A stretch of DNA of 63,290 nucleotides from Bacteroidales bacterium (GTDB lineage: Bacteria > Bacteroidota > Bacteroidia > Bacteroidales > UBA12077): the NCBI GenBank assembly GCA_030637515.1, contig DAOWGM010000178.1, positions 1-63,290 on the forward strand, given 5' to 3'. The first letter of the stretch is position 1; every line of letters begins with the position of its first letter. The notes below the pieces were generated by a model that worked only from the letters and a program-made list of their open reading frames with translations, searched no databases and was not told the origin of the DNA. Below are positions 14,850-23,311 of this stretch, piece by piece. The position numbers and the translations under genes are program-made.

Positions 14850-15188
14850 ATGAAAATAGCATTTACAGCAAAAGGAACAGAATGGGATTCAATGATGGAT
14901 CCACGATTTGGAAGAACTGAATTTATTTTGGTTTATGATGATGAAAAAGATGAATTTGAATCTTTTGATAATAGAGAAATAGAAAATGAAGCGCATGGTG
15001 CAGGACCAAAAACATCTCAAAAATTATTCGAATTGGGAGCTCAGGTATTAATAACTGGCAATGGACCTGGTGGAAATGCTGCAACTGTTTTAGAAAAAGC
15101 AGGAGTTAAATCATTTATAGGTGCAGGTGAAATGACTGTAAAACAAGCATACGAAGCATATAAAAACAACGAATTAAAAGCATTTTAA
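14850..15188 (+). CDS. NifX-domain protein, ORP-like, paralogue 2
   Basis: The 112-residue protein has MKIAFTAKGTEWDSMMDPRFGRTEFILVYD, then GPKTSQKLFELGAQVLITGNGPGGNAATVLEKAGVKSF. This closely follows the pattern of ORP-type and MTH1175-type NifX proteins, including DPRFGR and GxGPGGNA. It has no Cys, as expected for ORP, where the cluster is held non-covalently. It follows the two ATPases and is the best candidate to carry the cluster. It is 4 bp upstream of the flavoprotein gene, so the two are probably coupled. Confidence 0.88.
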   Translation: MKIAFTAKGTEWDSMMDPRFGRTEFILVYDDEKDEFESFDNREIENEAHGAGPKTSQKLFELGAQVLITGNGPGGNAATVLEKAGVKSFIGAGEMTVKQAYEAYKNNELKAF

Positions 15189-15192
15189 GAAT

Positions 15193-16547
15193 ATGAAAAA
15201 ATACGATATAATTATTATTGGAGCAGGGCCTGCCGGTATTATTACCGGAGTAACGGCAAAAAAGCAAAATCCTGAGAAATCTATGTTAATGTTTAAGGAA
15301 GAAGAAAAAGGGCTTGTACCTTGCGGAATTCCTTATGTATTTCATAAACTCGATGGTGTTGATAAAAATGTAATGGGACCGAAACCATTTATCGATTTAG
15401 GTGGCGAAGTAATTACCGAAAAAGTATTAGAAGTTAACTTGGAAAACAAGTTAGTAAAAACTGATTCTGGAAATGAATTTACTTTCGAAAAGTTGGTTTT
15501 TGCTACAGGATCAGAAGTTGTTACTCCTGATTTTATTCCAGGATACGATTTGAATAATGTTTTTTATATCAAAAAAAGTTTTAATTACATCAAACAAATA
15601 TTTGAAGAGTTAAAGCCTAAAAAAAATATTGTAGTTATTGGTGGAGGTTTTATTGGTGCTGAAGTAGCAGAGCAATTGGCATTAAATCCTGATAAAAATA
15701 TCACATTAATTGAAAGCGAAGAGTTTTGTTTTTCAAAAGCTTTTTCGGAAGAGCTTAGTAAAATAGCTACAGAAACACTTTCAAAAACTGATACCGATGT
15801 AAGAACTTCAGTACGAGTTGAAAAAGTGAATGGTAAAGACGGTAATGTTTCTTCTGTTTTATTATCTAATGGAGAAGAAATTAAAGCCGATGCTGTTATA
15901 ATGGCAATTGGCTACAAACCTAATACGGAATTGGCAAAAAAAGCTGGTTTAGAAGTTAATAGTATGGGAGCTGTAATTGTTGATAATTACGAGCGTACAA
16001 AAGTAAAAGATGTTTGTGCTGTAGGTGATTGTTCTCAAACAATAGGATTCCTTACCGGAAGAACGATAATGTTATGTTAGCATCAACTGCTACTGCCGAA
16101 GCTCGTGTATTAGGCCATAATTTATTTGGTATTAAAATCAGAAAAACTTTTACCGGAACATTAGCCGTATTTTCAACCGAAATTAATGATGTTGCAATGG
16201 CAGCTGCAGGTGTAAACGATACTAATGCTAAGGAAGCAAATATTGAATACGTTTCGGCTACATTTAGCGATGTTGATACACATCCAACTTTTGATGAAAC
16301 AAGCTCGCTAACTGTAAAATTGTTTGCATCACCTTGTGATGGTTCAATTTTAGGTGGCGAAGTTTGGGGTGGTAAATCCGCTGGTGAAATGATTAACACA
16401 ATAGGATTGGCAATTCAAAAAGGAGTTACAGTTTATGAGTTGATATCATTTCAGATAGGATCACATCCATTATTAACAAGTGCTCCAACTAAAACAATAT
16501 TAATTAAAGCAGCTGAAATGATTATTAATAAGATTAATAATAAATAA
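15193..16547 (+). pseudogene. CoA-disulfide reductase / NADH oxidase-like flavoprotein, frameshifted
   Basis: The first frame (15193-16080) carries the FAD fold (IIIIGAGPAGIITG), the active-site motif PCGIPY with Cys44, the NAD fold (NIVVIGGGFIGAEVAEQ) and VGDCSQTIGFLTGRT, then stops early. The second frame, open from 16029, resumes at DNVMLASTATAEARVLGHN and holds the dimerisation domain with its conserved GGEVWGG. Joining them needs one extra base at about 16063-16065 and gives about 450 residues, the normal family length. No slippery heptamer is present, so mutation or sequencing error is more likely than programmed frameshifting. The family reduces disulfides or polysulfides and oxygen with NAD(P)H. 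Confidence 0.82.
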
Positions 16548-16559
16548 AGATTAATAATA

Positions 16560-16604
16560 AAAAAGTACGTCAGGGAAATTAAATTGAACCCAGACATACT
16601 TTTT
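16560..16604 (+). terminator. Rho-independent terminator after the flavoprotein gene
   Basis: AAAAAGTA-C-GTC-A-GGG pairs with CCC-A-GAC-A-TACTTTTT, a 16-position stem with two mismatches, ending in a T run. The remaining gap to 16788 is AT-rich with no clear promoter. Confidence 0.7.
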
Positions 16605-16788
16605 ATTGGCAGAATAGATTGATTTTTATCGCATTAAGCTTAAATATAAATTAATTAGTGAAGTACATAAGTATTTTAAAATCCATATGAAAAAGAATAA
16701 TTGATATCAAAATGAAAAAGCAATTATAAAACATCTTTAAATAATGAGTTATTAATTTTTTATTAATTCAAAAATGGAAGGAGATATT

Positions 16789-17418
16789 ATGGAAAATTTA
16801 ATGAATTTATTTGATGATCTAAATTGGGAAGATGCAAATGAATATTTTAACGAAACAAAAAGAAAGATATTAAGAGATGAAAATGGCTGTAGAACAGTTT
16901 TGTTGAAATTACCAAAAAACTTCTATATGGCTCCGCATTCACACATTACTACTGAGCAACATTTTGTACTCAAAGGAGAATATACAAGCAAAGGTAAAAG
17001 CTTTCCTGTAGGTTCTTACCAGATTTTTTCGAAAGGTGATGATCATGGACCATTCGAATCAAAAAATGGAGCTTTGATATTGGTAATTTGGGATCCGATA
17101 AGGCTAAAAAATAAAAACAGATTGGTGATAACATTAAAGGATGTAGTAAATACTATCTCAAGGATAAAACATCCTGTTATTAATTATTCATTAATTGATC
17201 TTGGAATAGTAACTGATATTAAATTAATCGAAAACAAAGTTGCACTGGTTTTTGCATTTTCTTCTACTCATTTATCAATGGATAGTGAGCTTATTAAATC
17301 CATATCTCAACCAATTCATGACTTATATTTAGATTTTGAATATGAGGTTCGAGTGATGACAGAAGAAGAAAAATCAAAATTTTTACAAATGGAAGCTGAG
17401 GCATCAAAAGGTGAATAA
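16789..17418 (+). CDS. Cupin-MIP18 (DUF59) fusion protein
   Basis: With the start at 16789 (GGAGATATT directly before ATG; an in-frame ATG at 16774 contains this ribosome site), the protein has 209 residues. Residues about 30-100 form a cupin barrel with MAPHSHITTEQHF (His50, His52, His58) and DDHGPFES, able to bind a metal. Residues about 115-195 match MIP18/DUF59: IKHPVINYSLIDLGIVTDI, a domain of cytosolic iron-sulfur assembly and of Paa/SufT proteins. The usual Cys of DUF59 (TxxGCP) is replaced by STHLSM. The fusion points to metal-regulated cluster maturation (inference). Confidence 0.75.
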   Translation: MENLMNLFDDLNWEDANEYFNETKRKILRDENGCRTVLLKLPKNFYMAPHSHITTEQHFVLKGEYTSKGKSFPVGSYQIFSKGDDHGPFESKNGALILVIWDPIRLKNKNRLVITLKDVVNTISRIKHPVINYSLIDLGIVTDIKLIENKVALVFAFSSTHLSMDSELIKSISQPIHDLYLDFEYEVRVMTEEEKSKFLQMEAEASKGE

Positions 17419-17489
17419 AATGTTTTAGGATAACAAGGGTGTAGTATAACAAAAACAAAAAAAATTATTTAAACTATAACTATGATCGG

Positions 17490-17900
17490 ATGAAACTATT
17501 AATGATATACATGAATCGTTTCTCGTATAATCCCACAATTAAAACGATTGAGTCAATGCTCGATGCGACTGAAAGCAAGGAATATACAAATGTTCAAACA
17601 GCATTTATTCAGGTTGAAAAAGAAGACGAAGAAAAAGAAAGCGAAGTAAAAAAGAAATTGCTGAAAAACTTAAAATGGATTGCAGGGAAAAATGATACCA
17701 AACATATCATCCTGCATTCATTTGCACATTTATCGGAAAGTAAAGCTGAACCGGAATTCTCCAAAGCTTTATTCGATAATATTGATGAGCGATTAACCAA
17801 TTCAGGATTTACAGTAGAACAGACACCTTTCGGATATTTTCTTGATTTGAATGTTGAAGCTCCTGGTTTTTCATTAGCAAGAGTATTTAAAGAATTTTAA
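17490..17900 (+). CDS. Free-standing archaeal-type threonyl-tRNA synthetase editing domain
   Basis: The 136-residue protein matches the editing domain found at the N-terminus of archaeal ThrRS: KLLMIYMNRFSYNPTIKT, HIILHSFAHLSESKAEPEFSK, and the C-terminal FGYFLDLNVEAPGFSLARVFKEF. The fold is related to D-aminoacyl-tRNA deacylase and hydrolyses Ser-tRNA(Thr) in archaea. Bacterial ThrRS uses an unrelated editing domain, so a free copy here is unusual. No synthetase is nearby. It may proofread tRNA or act on another aminoacyl ester. The methyltransferase gene starts 10 bp downstream. Confidence 0.72.
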   Translation: MKLLMIYMNRFSYNPTIKTIESMLDATESKEYTNVQTAFIQVEKEDEEKESEVKKKLLKNLKWIAGKNDTKHIILHSFAHLSESKAEPEFSKALFDNIDERLTNSGFTVEQTPFGYFLDLNVEAPGFSLARVFKEF

Positions 17901-17910
17901 AATAGAAAAG

Positions 17911-18564
17911 ATGGAAAAAATTTATCCTGATTCAGGTGTAGAATTATCAGAATTTACAGCAAAAAATTACGATAAAGTAATGAATATTGCTTCATTTGGT
18001 TTTTATAGAGGGTTTATTAAGAAAGCAATTGCTGATTTAAATATTCAGGAAAATGATAAAATTTTAGATTTGGGTTGCGGAACAGGGCGTAATATTTTAT
18101 TGATGAATAAATATGTTTCTTCTGATAATTCTGTATTAGTTGGAATGGATATTTCAGAAAATATGGAACGACAGTTTAATGAAAAATGTAAGTCGTTTTC
18201 AAATATTAAATTCATAAATCAACGAATAGACCAACTTATTGAGTCAGATCAAAAATTCGATAAAGTTTTTATAAGTTTTGTTATTCATGGCTTTCCGCAC
18301 GAAGTTAGAAAAACTGTTATTCAAAATGCTTATAATGCCTTAAAGCCGGGAGGCACATTTAATATTCTTGATTTTGCCGAATTTGATATGAATAAAATGC
18401 CTTTTCATCATAGGTTTATATTTAAGAAAATTGAATGTAAATACGCATTCGATTATATTGAGCGTGACTGGAAAGACATACTTAAAGAATATGGATTTGA
18501 AAATGCAAGCGAAAAATTTTATTTCAAGAATTATGTACGATTATTAACAATAGAAAAAAAATAG
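17911..18564 (+). CDS. SAM-dependent methyltransferase (class I)
   Basis: The 217-residue protein has motif I ILDLGCGTGRNILLM (about 51-65), VGMDISENM (motif II) and the post-I region KVFISFVIHGFPHE. The ubiE/Methyltransf_11 type is suggested, but the substrate is not recognisable. It sits between the editing-domain gene and the third NifX-like gene (5 bp), so it belongs to the metallocluster transcription unit. No radical-SAM motif is present. Confidence 0.82.
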   Translation: MEKIYPDSGVELSEFTAKNYDKVMNIASFGFYRGFIKKAIADLNIQENDKILDLGCGTGRNILLMNKYVSSDNSVLVGMDISENMERQFNEKCKSFSNIKFINQRIDQLIESDQKFDKVFISFVIHGFPHEVRKTVIQNAYNALKPGGTFNILDFAEFDMNKMPFHHRFIFKKIECKYAFDYIERDWKDILKEYGFENASEKFYFKNYVRLLTIEKK

Positions 18565-18569
18565 ATTTT

Positions 18570-18971
18570 ATGGCTTTAAAAGTGGCATTTGCAAGTGATG
18601 ATGGAAAAACATTTATGGACAGGCATTTTGGTGATGCGGAGTATTACTATGTTTTTGAAATTACTGAATCTGATTCGAAGTTTATTAAACGAATAAAGAA
18701 TACAACAGAAGAAGATGACGAAAGTATACATGCTGATCCTGAAAAGGCAAAAGGAGTTGCAAGTTTATTCAAAGGTGAAAATATACAAGTGGTAGTTTCT
18801 AAGGTATTTGGTCCAAACATTAAAAGAATTAAAAAGAAGTTTGTTTGTGTTTTAATGAATCATAATACCATTAAGGAAAGTATTAATCGTATACAGCAGA
18901 ATTTATATATTATTAATAATGAGTGGAGTAAAGGAGAAGAGAGAGGCCATATTAATTTAAAAGAATTGTAG
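18570..18971 (+). CDS. NifX-domain protein, divergent paralogue 3
   Basis: The 133-residue protein begins LKVAFASDDGKTFMDRHFGDAEYYYVFEI, the NifX-domain start with the RHFGDA loop, then KGENIQVVVSKVFGPNIKRIKKKF. The C-terminal 30 residues (NEWSKGEERGHINLKEL) are an added tail. It is the most divergent of the three NifX-like proteins in the cluster and may bind a different cluster or partner. Confidence 0.82.
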   Translation: MALKVAFASDDGKTFMDRHFGDAEYYYVFEITESDSKFIKRIKNTTEEDDESIHADPEKAKGVASLFKGENIQVVVSKVFGPNIKRIKKKFVCVLMNHNTIKESINRIQQNLYIINNEWSKGEERGHINLKEL

Positions 18972-18996
18972 AAAAAAAGTAACCAATAAATATCAA

Positions 18997-19803
18997 ATGA
19001 AACTTTCTATTTTAACAGAAAATACAGCTTCAGAGGAATTTTGCTCAGAACACGGCTTATCGTATTATATTGAACACGATATTGATATTCTTTTTGATAC
19101 AGGACATTCCGACGTTTTTTTACAAAATGCAAAAAAACTTAATATTGATATAGATAAAATAGACACAGTTGTTCTTAGTCATGGTCATTGGGATCATGGA
19201 GATGGATTAAGATATATTAGTAATAAAAAGTTGATTTGTCATCCCGAAGTTTTTCAAAAGCGTTATAGAAAGAATGGCGACCTGCCTGCCGGCAGACAAG
19301 GTGAAAATATTGGACTCGAATTATCTTTTAATGAATTAAAAAATAAGTTTGATATTGTTTATACCAGATTACCTTTCGAAGTATCAAAAAATATTATTTT
19401 TTTAGGAGAAATACCTCGTTTAAATTTTTTTGAATCAAAAGAAACATCTTTTGCATTAGAAAATAATATTGATGATTTTATTATTGATGATTCTGGCTTA
19501 GTAATAAAATTAAATGATGAAATTATCATTATTTCAGGTTGTGCTCACTCCGGTATTTGTAATATGATTGAATATGCAAAACAAGTAACAGGAATAGATA
19601 AGATAAGAGCAGTTATTGGTGGATTTCATTTGAAAGAAAATAATTATCAAACTCAGGAAACAATAAAATATCTTAAAAAACAGGATATAAAAGAGATGTA
19701 TCCATCGCATTGTACTGAATTACCTGCACTGGCAGCTTTTTATAATGAGTTTAACATTAAACAGTTAAAAGCAGGTATGATTTTAAACTTTGATAAAGAA
19801 TGA
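18997..19803 (+). CDS. COG1237 metallo-beta-lactamase-fold hydrolase, with inserted palindromic repeat
   Basis: The 268-residue MBL-fold protein has the metal motif SHGHWDHGDGL (about 65-75), the second site GCAHSGICN and a C-terminal SHCTELPA. COG1237 includes dihydropterin-synthase-like (MptA-related) enzymes, but the substrate cannot be assigned. Residues near 97-104 read LPAGRQGE, encoded by a GC-rich palindrome foreign to the AT-rich gene and probably tolerated as a surface loop. The stop codon overlaps the next gene's ATG (ATGA), so translation is coupled. Confidence 0.83.
   Translation: MKLSILTENTASEEFCSEHGLSYYIEHDIDILFDTGHSDVFLQNAKKLNIDIDKIDTVVLSHGHWDHGDGLRYISNKKLICHPEVFQKRYRKNGDLPAGRQGENIGLELSFNELKNKFDIVYTRLPFEVSKNIIFLGEIPRLNFFESKETSFALENNIDDFIIDDSGLVIKLNDEIIIISGCAHSGICNMIEYAKQVTGIDKIRAVIGGFHLKENNYQTQETIKYLKKQDIKEMYPSHCTELPALAAFYNEFNIKQLKAGMILNFDKE
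19281..19300. repeat. GC-rich palindromic repeat inserted in a coding region
   Basis: CCTGCCTGCCGGCAGACAAG contains the perfect 10-bp palindrome CTGCCGGCAG (19286-19295) with further imperfect pairing outside it. It is in frame and encodes LPAGRQG. Its base composition stands out sharply. The peptide is familiar to me as a recurring insert in unrelated Bacteroidota proteins, which suggests a mobile palindromic element; a search is needed. Confidence 0.6.
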
Positions 19804-20648
19804 GAACATACTTAGAATGTATACCATGTTTTATGCAGCAGGCTTTTCGTGCAGCCAAGGTTGCAACCGATGATGATGAAAAGATTAAAGAAGTTCTCAA
19901 TTCCATTGGAGAAATGGTTAGATCAATTTCGTTGGATAATACACCTCCGGAAACGGGGAATATTGTTTATCAGAAAATTCGTGAGATAACCGGGAATAAT
20001 GATCCATATCAGAAAATTAAAAAGGATAATATTGATGAAGCACTGTCATTATATCCCGAATTAAAAGAATTAATCGAAAAGTCAGATGATCGTTTACTAA
20101 CAGCTATTCGAATTGCTATTGCTGGTAATGTTATTGATTTAGGAGTAAACAAAAACTTTAATATAGTAGATGATCTAAAAAAAATATTAAAACAAGATTT
20201 TGCATTCTGCGATTACGAGGAATTTAAAAATCAATTAAGTAAAGCTAAGTCGATTTTATATTTAGGCGATAATGCAGGTGAGTCAGTGTTTGATAAATTA
20301 TTGATTGAAGAATTGGGCAAGCCTGTTACTTATGTTGTTCGCGAAATTCCTGTAATTAACGATTGCGTTATTGCAGATGCTGTTGCTTCTGGTATTGACG
20401 AGGTCGCAGAAATTATTTCATCGGGTAGTACTGCTCCGGCTACGATTCTCAATTTATGTAATCTGGAATTTATCGATAGATTTGAAGATGCAGACCTTGT
20501 AATTAGTAAAGGACAAGGAAACTTTGAGGGATTATCTCAAGTTAACAGAAGTGTGTTTTTCATGCTTAAAGCAAAATGCCCTGTTATAGCAAGAAATCTG
20601 AATGTTAAAGAAAACGATATAGTATTAAAGAGTATTAATCTTTATTAG
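19800..20648 (+). CDS. DUF89 family metal-dependent phosphatase (damage-control type)
   Basis: The 282-residue protein has ECIPCFMQQAFRAAK at the N-terminus, ILYLGDNAGESVFDKLL (acidic metal site), REIPVINDCVIADA and LVISKGQGNFEGL, all hallmarks of DUF89. Characterised members are Mn/Ni-type phosphatases acting on damaged sugar phosphates and phospho-cofactors. The CxxC near the N-terminus marks the archaeal/bacterial subfamily I. It is translationally coupled to the MBL gene, so the two may act in the same step. Confidence 0.85.
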   Translation: MRTYLECIPCFMQQAFRAAKVATDDDEKIKEVLNSIGEMVRSISLDNTPPETGNIVYQKIREITGNNDPYQKIKKDNIDEALSLYPELKELIEKSDDRLLTAIRIAIAGNVIDLGVNKNFNIVDDLKKILKQDFAFCDYEEFKNQLSKAKSILYLGDNAGESVFDKLLIEELGKPVTYVVREIPVINDCVIADAVASGIDEVAEIISSGSTAPATILNLCNLEFIDRFEDADLVISKGQGNFEGLSQVNRSVFFMLKAKCPVIARNLNVKENDIVLKSINLY

Positions 20649-20670
20649 AGTTTTAACTAAAATTTCGATT

Positions 20671-21432
20671 ATGAGAAAAAGTAAGTGGAATTTTATTATT
20701 GATGTAATCATGTTTGCATTAATGGCTGCGATTGTCGGATTAGGTTTGCTTATTAAATATATTCTGCTTCCTGGCACGGAACGCTGGGAAAAATACGGTC
20801 GTAGTGTAGACCTTACTTATTTAGGACTTGATCGACACGATTGGGGAAAAATACATTTGATTTTAGCATTGGTGCTGATTGTCTTGCTTGCCCTACATAT
20901 TATTCTGCACTGGAAGCTTACTGTTTGTTTATTTCAAAATTTAATCAAAGGGAAAAAATCAAGAATAATTTGTACAATACTTTTGGTAGTGATTACGGTT
21001 ATGCTCGTTATATTTCCTTTCTTTATTAAGGTTGATGTAAATGAAATAGCAACAGGACGGGAACGATATCATTTAGAATTAGAAGATTTAAATTCTGATG
21101 AAATAGAGAAAGAGACTATCGATAATAATAAATCTGAAGAGGAAACTTCTGAAATTGAAAAACCAATTCAAGAAATTGAAAAACATGATGAACATGAACA
21201 TCACAATATTGACCCATCGATTGAAGTAAAAGGTTCAATGACTTTATCTGAAATATCACAAAAATATAATATACCCGAAGAAGTAATTACAACCGAATTA
21301 AAACTCCCTTCTGGAGTTTCAGGATCAGATCAATTAGGGCATTTACGAAAACAATACGGGTTTAAAATGAGTGAAATAGAATTGATTATTTCTAATTATA
21401 AAAATTATGAAAATCATGAAAAAGACAACTAA
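20671..21432 (+). CDS. DUF4405 membrane protein with C-terminal helical domain
   Basis: The 253-residue protein has three membrane segments. Conserved His residues fall at the second segment (DRHDWGKIHLILALVLIVLLALHIILHW), as in DUF4405 and b-type cytochrome-like proteins, so heme binding is possible. A charged Glu/Lys/His linker (about 140-190) leads to a C-terminal domain SMTLSEISQKYNIPEEVI and LGHLRKQYGFKMSEIELII, a small helical module seen attached to respiratory membrane proteins. An electron-transfer or sensing role is inferred. The end overlaps the next gene by 26 bp. Confidence 0.78.
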   Translation: MRKSKWNFIIDVIMFALMAAIVGLGLLIKYILLPGTERWEKYGRSVDLTYLGLDRHDWGKIHLILALVLIVLLALHIILHWKLTVCLFQNLIKGKKSRIICTILLVVITVMLVIFPFFIKVDVNEIATGRERYHLELEDLNSDEIEKETIDNNKSEEETSEIEKPIQEIEKHDEHEHHNIDPSIEVKGSMTLSEISQKYNIPEEVITTELKLPSGVSGSDQLGHLRKQYGFKMSEIELIISNYKNYENHEKDN

Positions 21433-21865
21433 AATAGGAATTATTATTTGCGATCGCTATAAGGATTGTGCTGGTGGTAAATGTTTTAGATCAATGAAAA
21501 ATCGTGATGGTGCTTTTAGTATTTATGGCAAGGATGAAGATTTGGAAATTGTTGGTTATACAAGATGCGGTGGATGTCCGGGCGGTAATATTGAATATAC
21601 TCCTGAAGAAATGATAAAAAATGGTGTTGATGTTATTCATCTTGCAACAGGAATGGTTGTTGGTTATCCACCATGCCACCGTATAGATCATTTTAAACGA
21701 TTTATTCAGGAAAAGTATGGCGTAAATGTTGTTGTGGGTACACATCCTATTCCACAAAAATATTATGAAACACATACTAAATTAGGAACATGGAATTCTG
21801 CTAAATGGCAGGAACTTATTGAATCAACATTAGCTACTGAGGAAATTCGCTTGGAATATAATTAG
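21407..21865 (+). CDS. CGGC domain metal-binding protein
   Basis: The 152-residue protein has ICDRYKDCAGGKCFRSM at the N-terminus, TRCGGCPGGNIEYTPEEM in the middle (the CGGC motif) and VVGYPPCHRIDHFKRFIQEKYG. The conserved Cys and His fit a metal-binding protein of anaerobes. The start could be ATG 21407 or ATG 21416; both lie inside the preceding gene, so translation is coupled. It closes the metallocluster gene run. Confidence 0.85.
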   Translation: MKIMKKTTKIGIIICDRYKDCAGGKCFRSMKNRDGAFSIYGKDEDLEIVGYTRCGGCPGGNIEYTPEEMIKNGVDVIHLATGMVVGYPPCHRIDHFKRFIQEKYGVNVVVGTHPIPQKYYETHTKLGTWNSAKWQELIESTLATEEIRLEYN

Positions 21866-21887
21866 TGTTTTTCCGGATAAGAAAAAT

Positions 21888-21911
21888 GCAGTTGAAGCAT
21901 TCTTCAACTGT
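21888..21911. terminator. Hairpin after the CGGC gene (possible terminator)
   Basis: CAGTTGAAG and CTTCAACTG form a perfect 9-bp stem with a four-base loop between convergent genes. No T run follows on the plus strand, so it may work in both directions weakly or be a decay barrier. Confidence 0.45.
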
Positions 21912-21965
21912 GTCATCTGTAAACAAGTTATCCATTTTAATTTAATATATCTTTCTATTACGAAA

Positions 21966-22616
21966 TTATAGTTTTTCAATTACATAATAAGCTGAATTGA
22001 ATTGAGATGAATCTTTCTTGAATAATTTAATTTCACGTAAGTCGGGGTTAAGAAACTTCAATAAATCCTGATTCTTCTGAGAAGATATTTCTTTTTCAAG
22101 ACATTTATAATAATTGTTCCACCAAACTTGTTCGTCTAATTTAAACGTATCTAATACCTTACAATTATTGCTTTCTACAAATTCAATTTTTCTATTTTGA
22201 TTTCGTAATTCATCATGGATTATAAAGAACCGATTCCTTTTTAATAATTTTAATAATTTAAAAAATCCTTTCTGAAAACCCACTGTATTAAGAAATCCTT
22301 CTGCTAAAATTAGATCAAATTGGGTTTCATTGAATTCTATATCAAATAAAGAACGGTTAACAACTGTAATTCTGTTAGATAAATTTAATTCTTTTACTTT
22401 CTCTTTCAACCTATCTGTAGATTTAGTATCTACATCAATTGCAATAATTCTACCGTTATAAATTTCAGCTAAGGTTAATGTAGGCACTCCTGAACCACAT
22501 CCAATGTCTAGTATTAATGGGCTCTCAATTACCGGAATTATTGAAATGGCTTTTAAAAGATATTTCAAAAGACTTTTTCTGCAATTATCTTTTATATCAA
22601 AATACTTATTATCCAT
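21966..22616 (-). CDS. SAM-dependent methyltransferase (class I)
   Basis: The 216-residue protein has motif I LILDIGCGSGVPTLTLAE (about 34-51), IIAIDVDTKS and DLILAEGFLNTVGF. It is a small class I methyltransferase with no recognisable substrate domain. The C-terminal half is Lys/Asn-rich. It is not in the same transcription unit as the metallocluster genes (opposite strand). Confidence 0.8.
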   Translation of the reverse strand: MDNKYFDIKDNCRKSLLKYLLKAISIIPVIESPLILDIGCGSGVPTLTLAEIYNGRIIAIDVDTKSTDRLKEKVKELNLSNRITVVNRSLFDIEFNETQFDLILAEGFLNTVGFQKGFFKLLKLLKRNRFFIIHDELRNQNRKIEFVESNNCKVLDTFKLDEQVWWNNYYKCLEKEISSQKNQDLLKFLNPDLREIKLFKKDSSQFNSAYYVIEKL

Positions 22617-22672
22617 TTATATATTAATACTTATTGAACAGTTCTATAGTACTATTTTAGCAATTTTTAATT

Positions 22673-23155
22673 TTATTCAGCAGGATACGAAAAATGCATT
22701 TGTACCATTTGCCAACTACCATCTCGTTTTTCAAGAATTCCGGTCCAGCGCGTATTTTCCCAGCTTGCCGATTGTCCGTCCCAATCGTTAATATCATTTA
22801 GCATACAATAATACCATGCCACAGTTCCGTCTTGTGATATATTAATATGCATATCCCAGGTTTCGAAACTTACGTGTTTGAATCGTGAATCTAACCAAAA
22901 TCGTTCTGCTTCTTTGAATTGAGATATTCCTTTTACGACATTTGATGAAGGATGAACTTCCAGGTAGTTTTCATCATTAGCAATTATACTATAAAGTAGG
23001 CTTGTGTCTTTATCTTTTGCCCAGGCAATGGTATTTTTTATTGTTTCTTCAATAATTGATTTTTCTGATTTTAAATCAATCAAAATTACCTCTTCTTCAT
23101 GTTTACATGAAAAAAGGATTAAACTTAAAATTAGAATTATGATGATTTGTTTCAT
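22673..23155 (-). CDS. NTF2/SnoaL-like lipoprotein
   Basis: The 160-residue protein has a lipoprotein signal ending LILFSC (Cys17) and an NTF2-like fold: IIEETIKNTIAWAKDKDTSLLYSI, SNVVKGISQFKEAERFW and the C-terminal ENTRWTGILEKRDGSWQMVQMHFS. This is the SnoaL_3/DUF4440 type, usually a small-molecule-binding or catalytic pocket. The ligand is unknown. It is divergent from the RND efflux operon. Confidence 0.82.
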   Translation of the reverse strand: MKQIIIILILSLILFSCKHEEEVILIDLKSEKSIIEETIKNTIAWAKDKDTSLLYSIIANDENYLEVHPSSNVVKGISQFKEAERFWLDSRFKHVSFETWDMHINISQDGTVAWYYCMLNDINDWDGQSASWENTRWTGILEKRDGSWQMVQMHFSYPAE

Positions 23156-23311
23156 GATATTAAGTTTTCTATCTTATAAAATTTTAAGATCATAAGTTAA
23201 AAATAAAAATTTAGATATATATATAATTTAAACTATGTTTAAGTTTCTTTGTCTTAAGTGTAATAATTTTCAAAAATCGGAGTCAAAAATATTTAATATA
23301 ATTCTTACAAA

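Noticed and set aside
16029..16547. Separate gene for the C-terminal part of the flavoprotein
   Set aside because: It begins inside the upstream gene in another frame without a start context and continues its conserved fold; a frameshift explains it better.
12544..18971. Nitrogenase cofactor (nif) cluster
   Set aside because: Only NifX-type domains are present; no nifH, D, K, E, N or radical-SAM NifB core is found.
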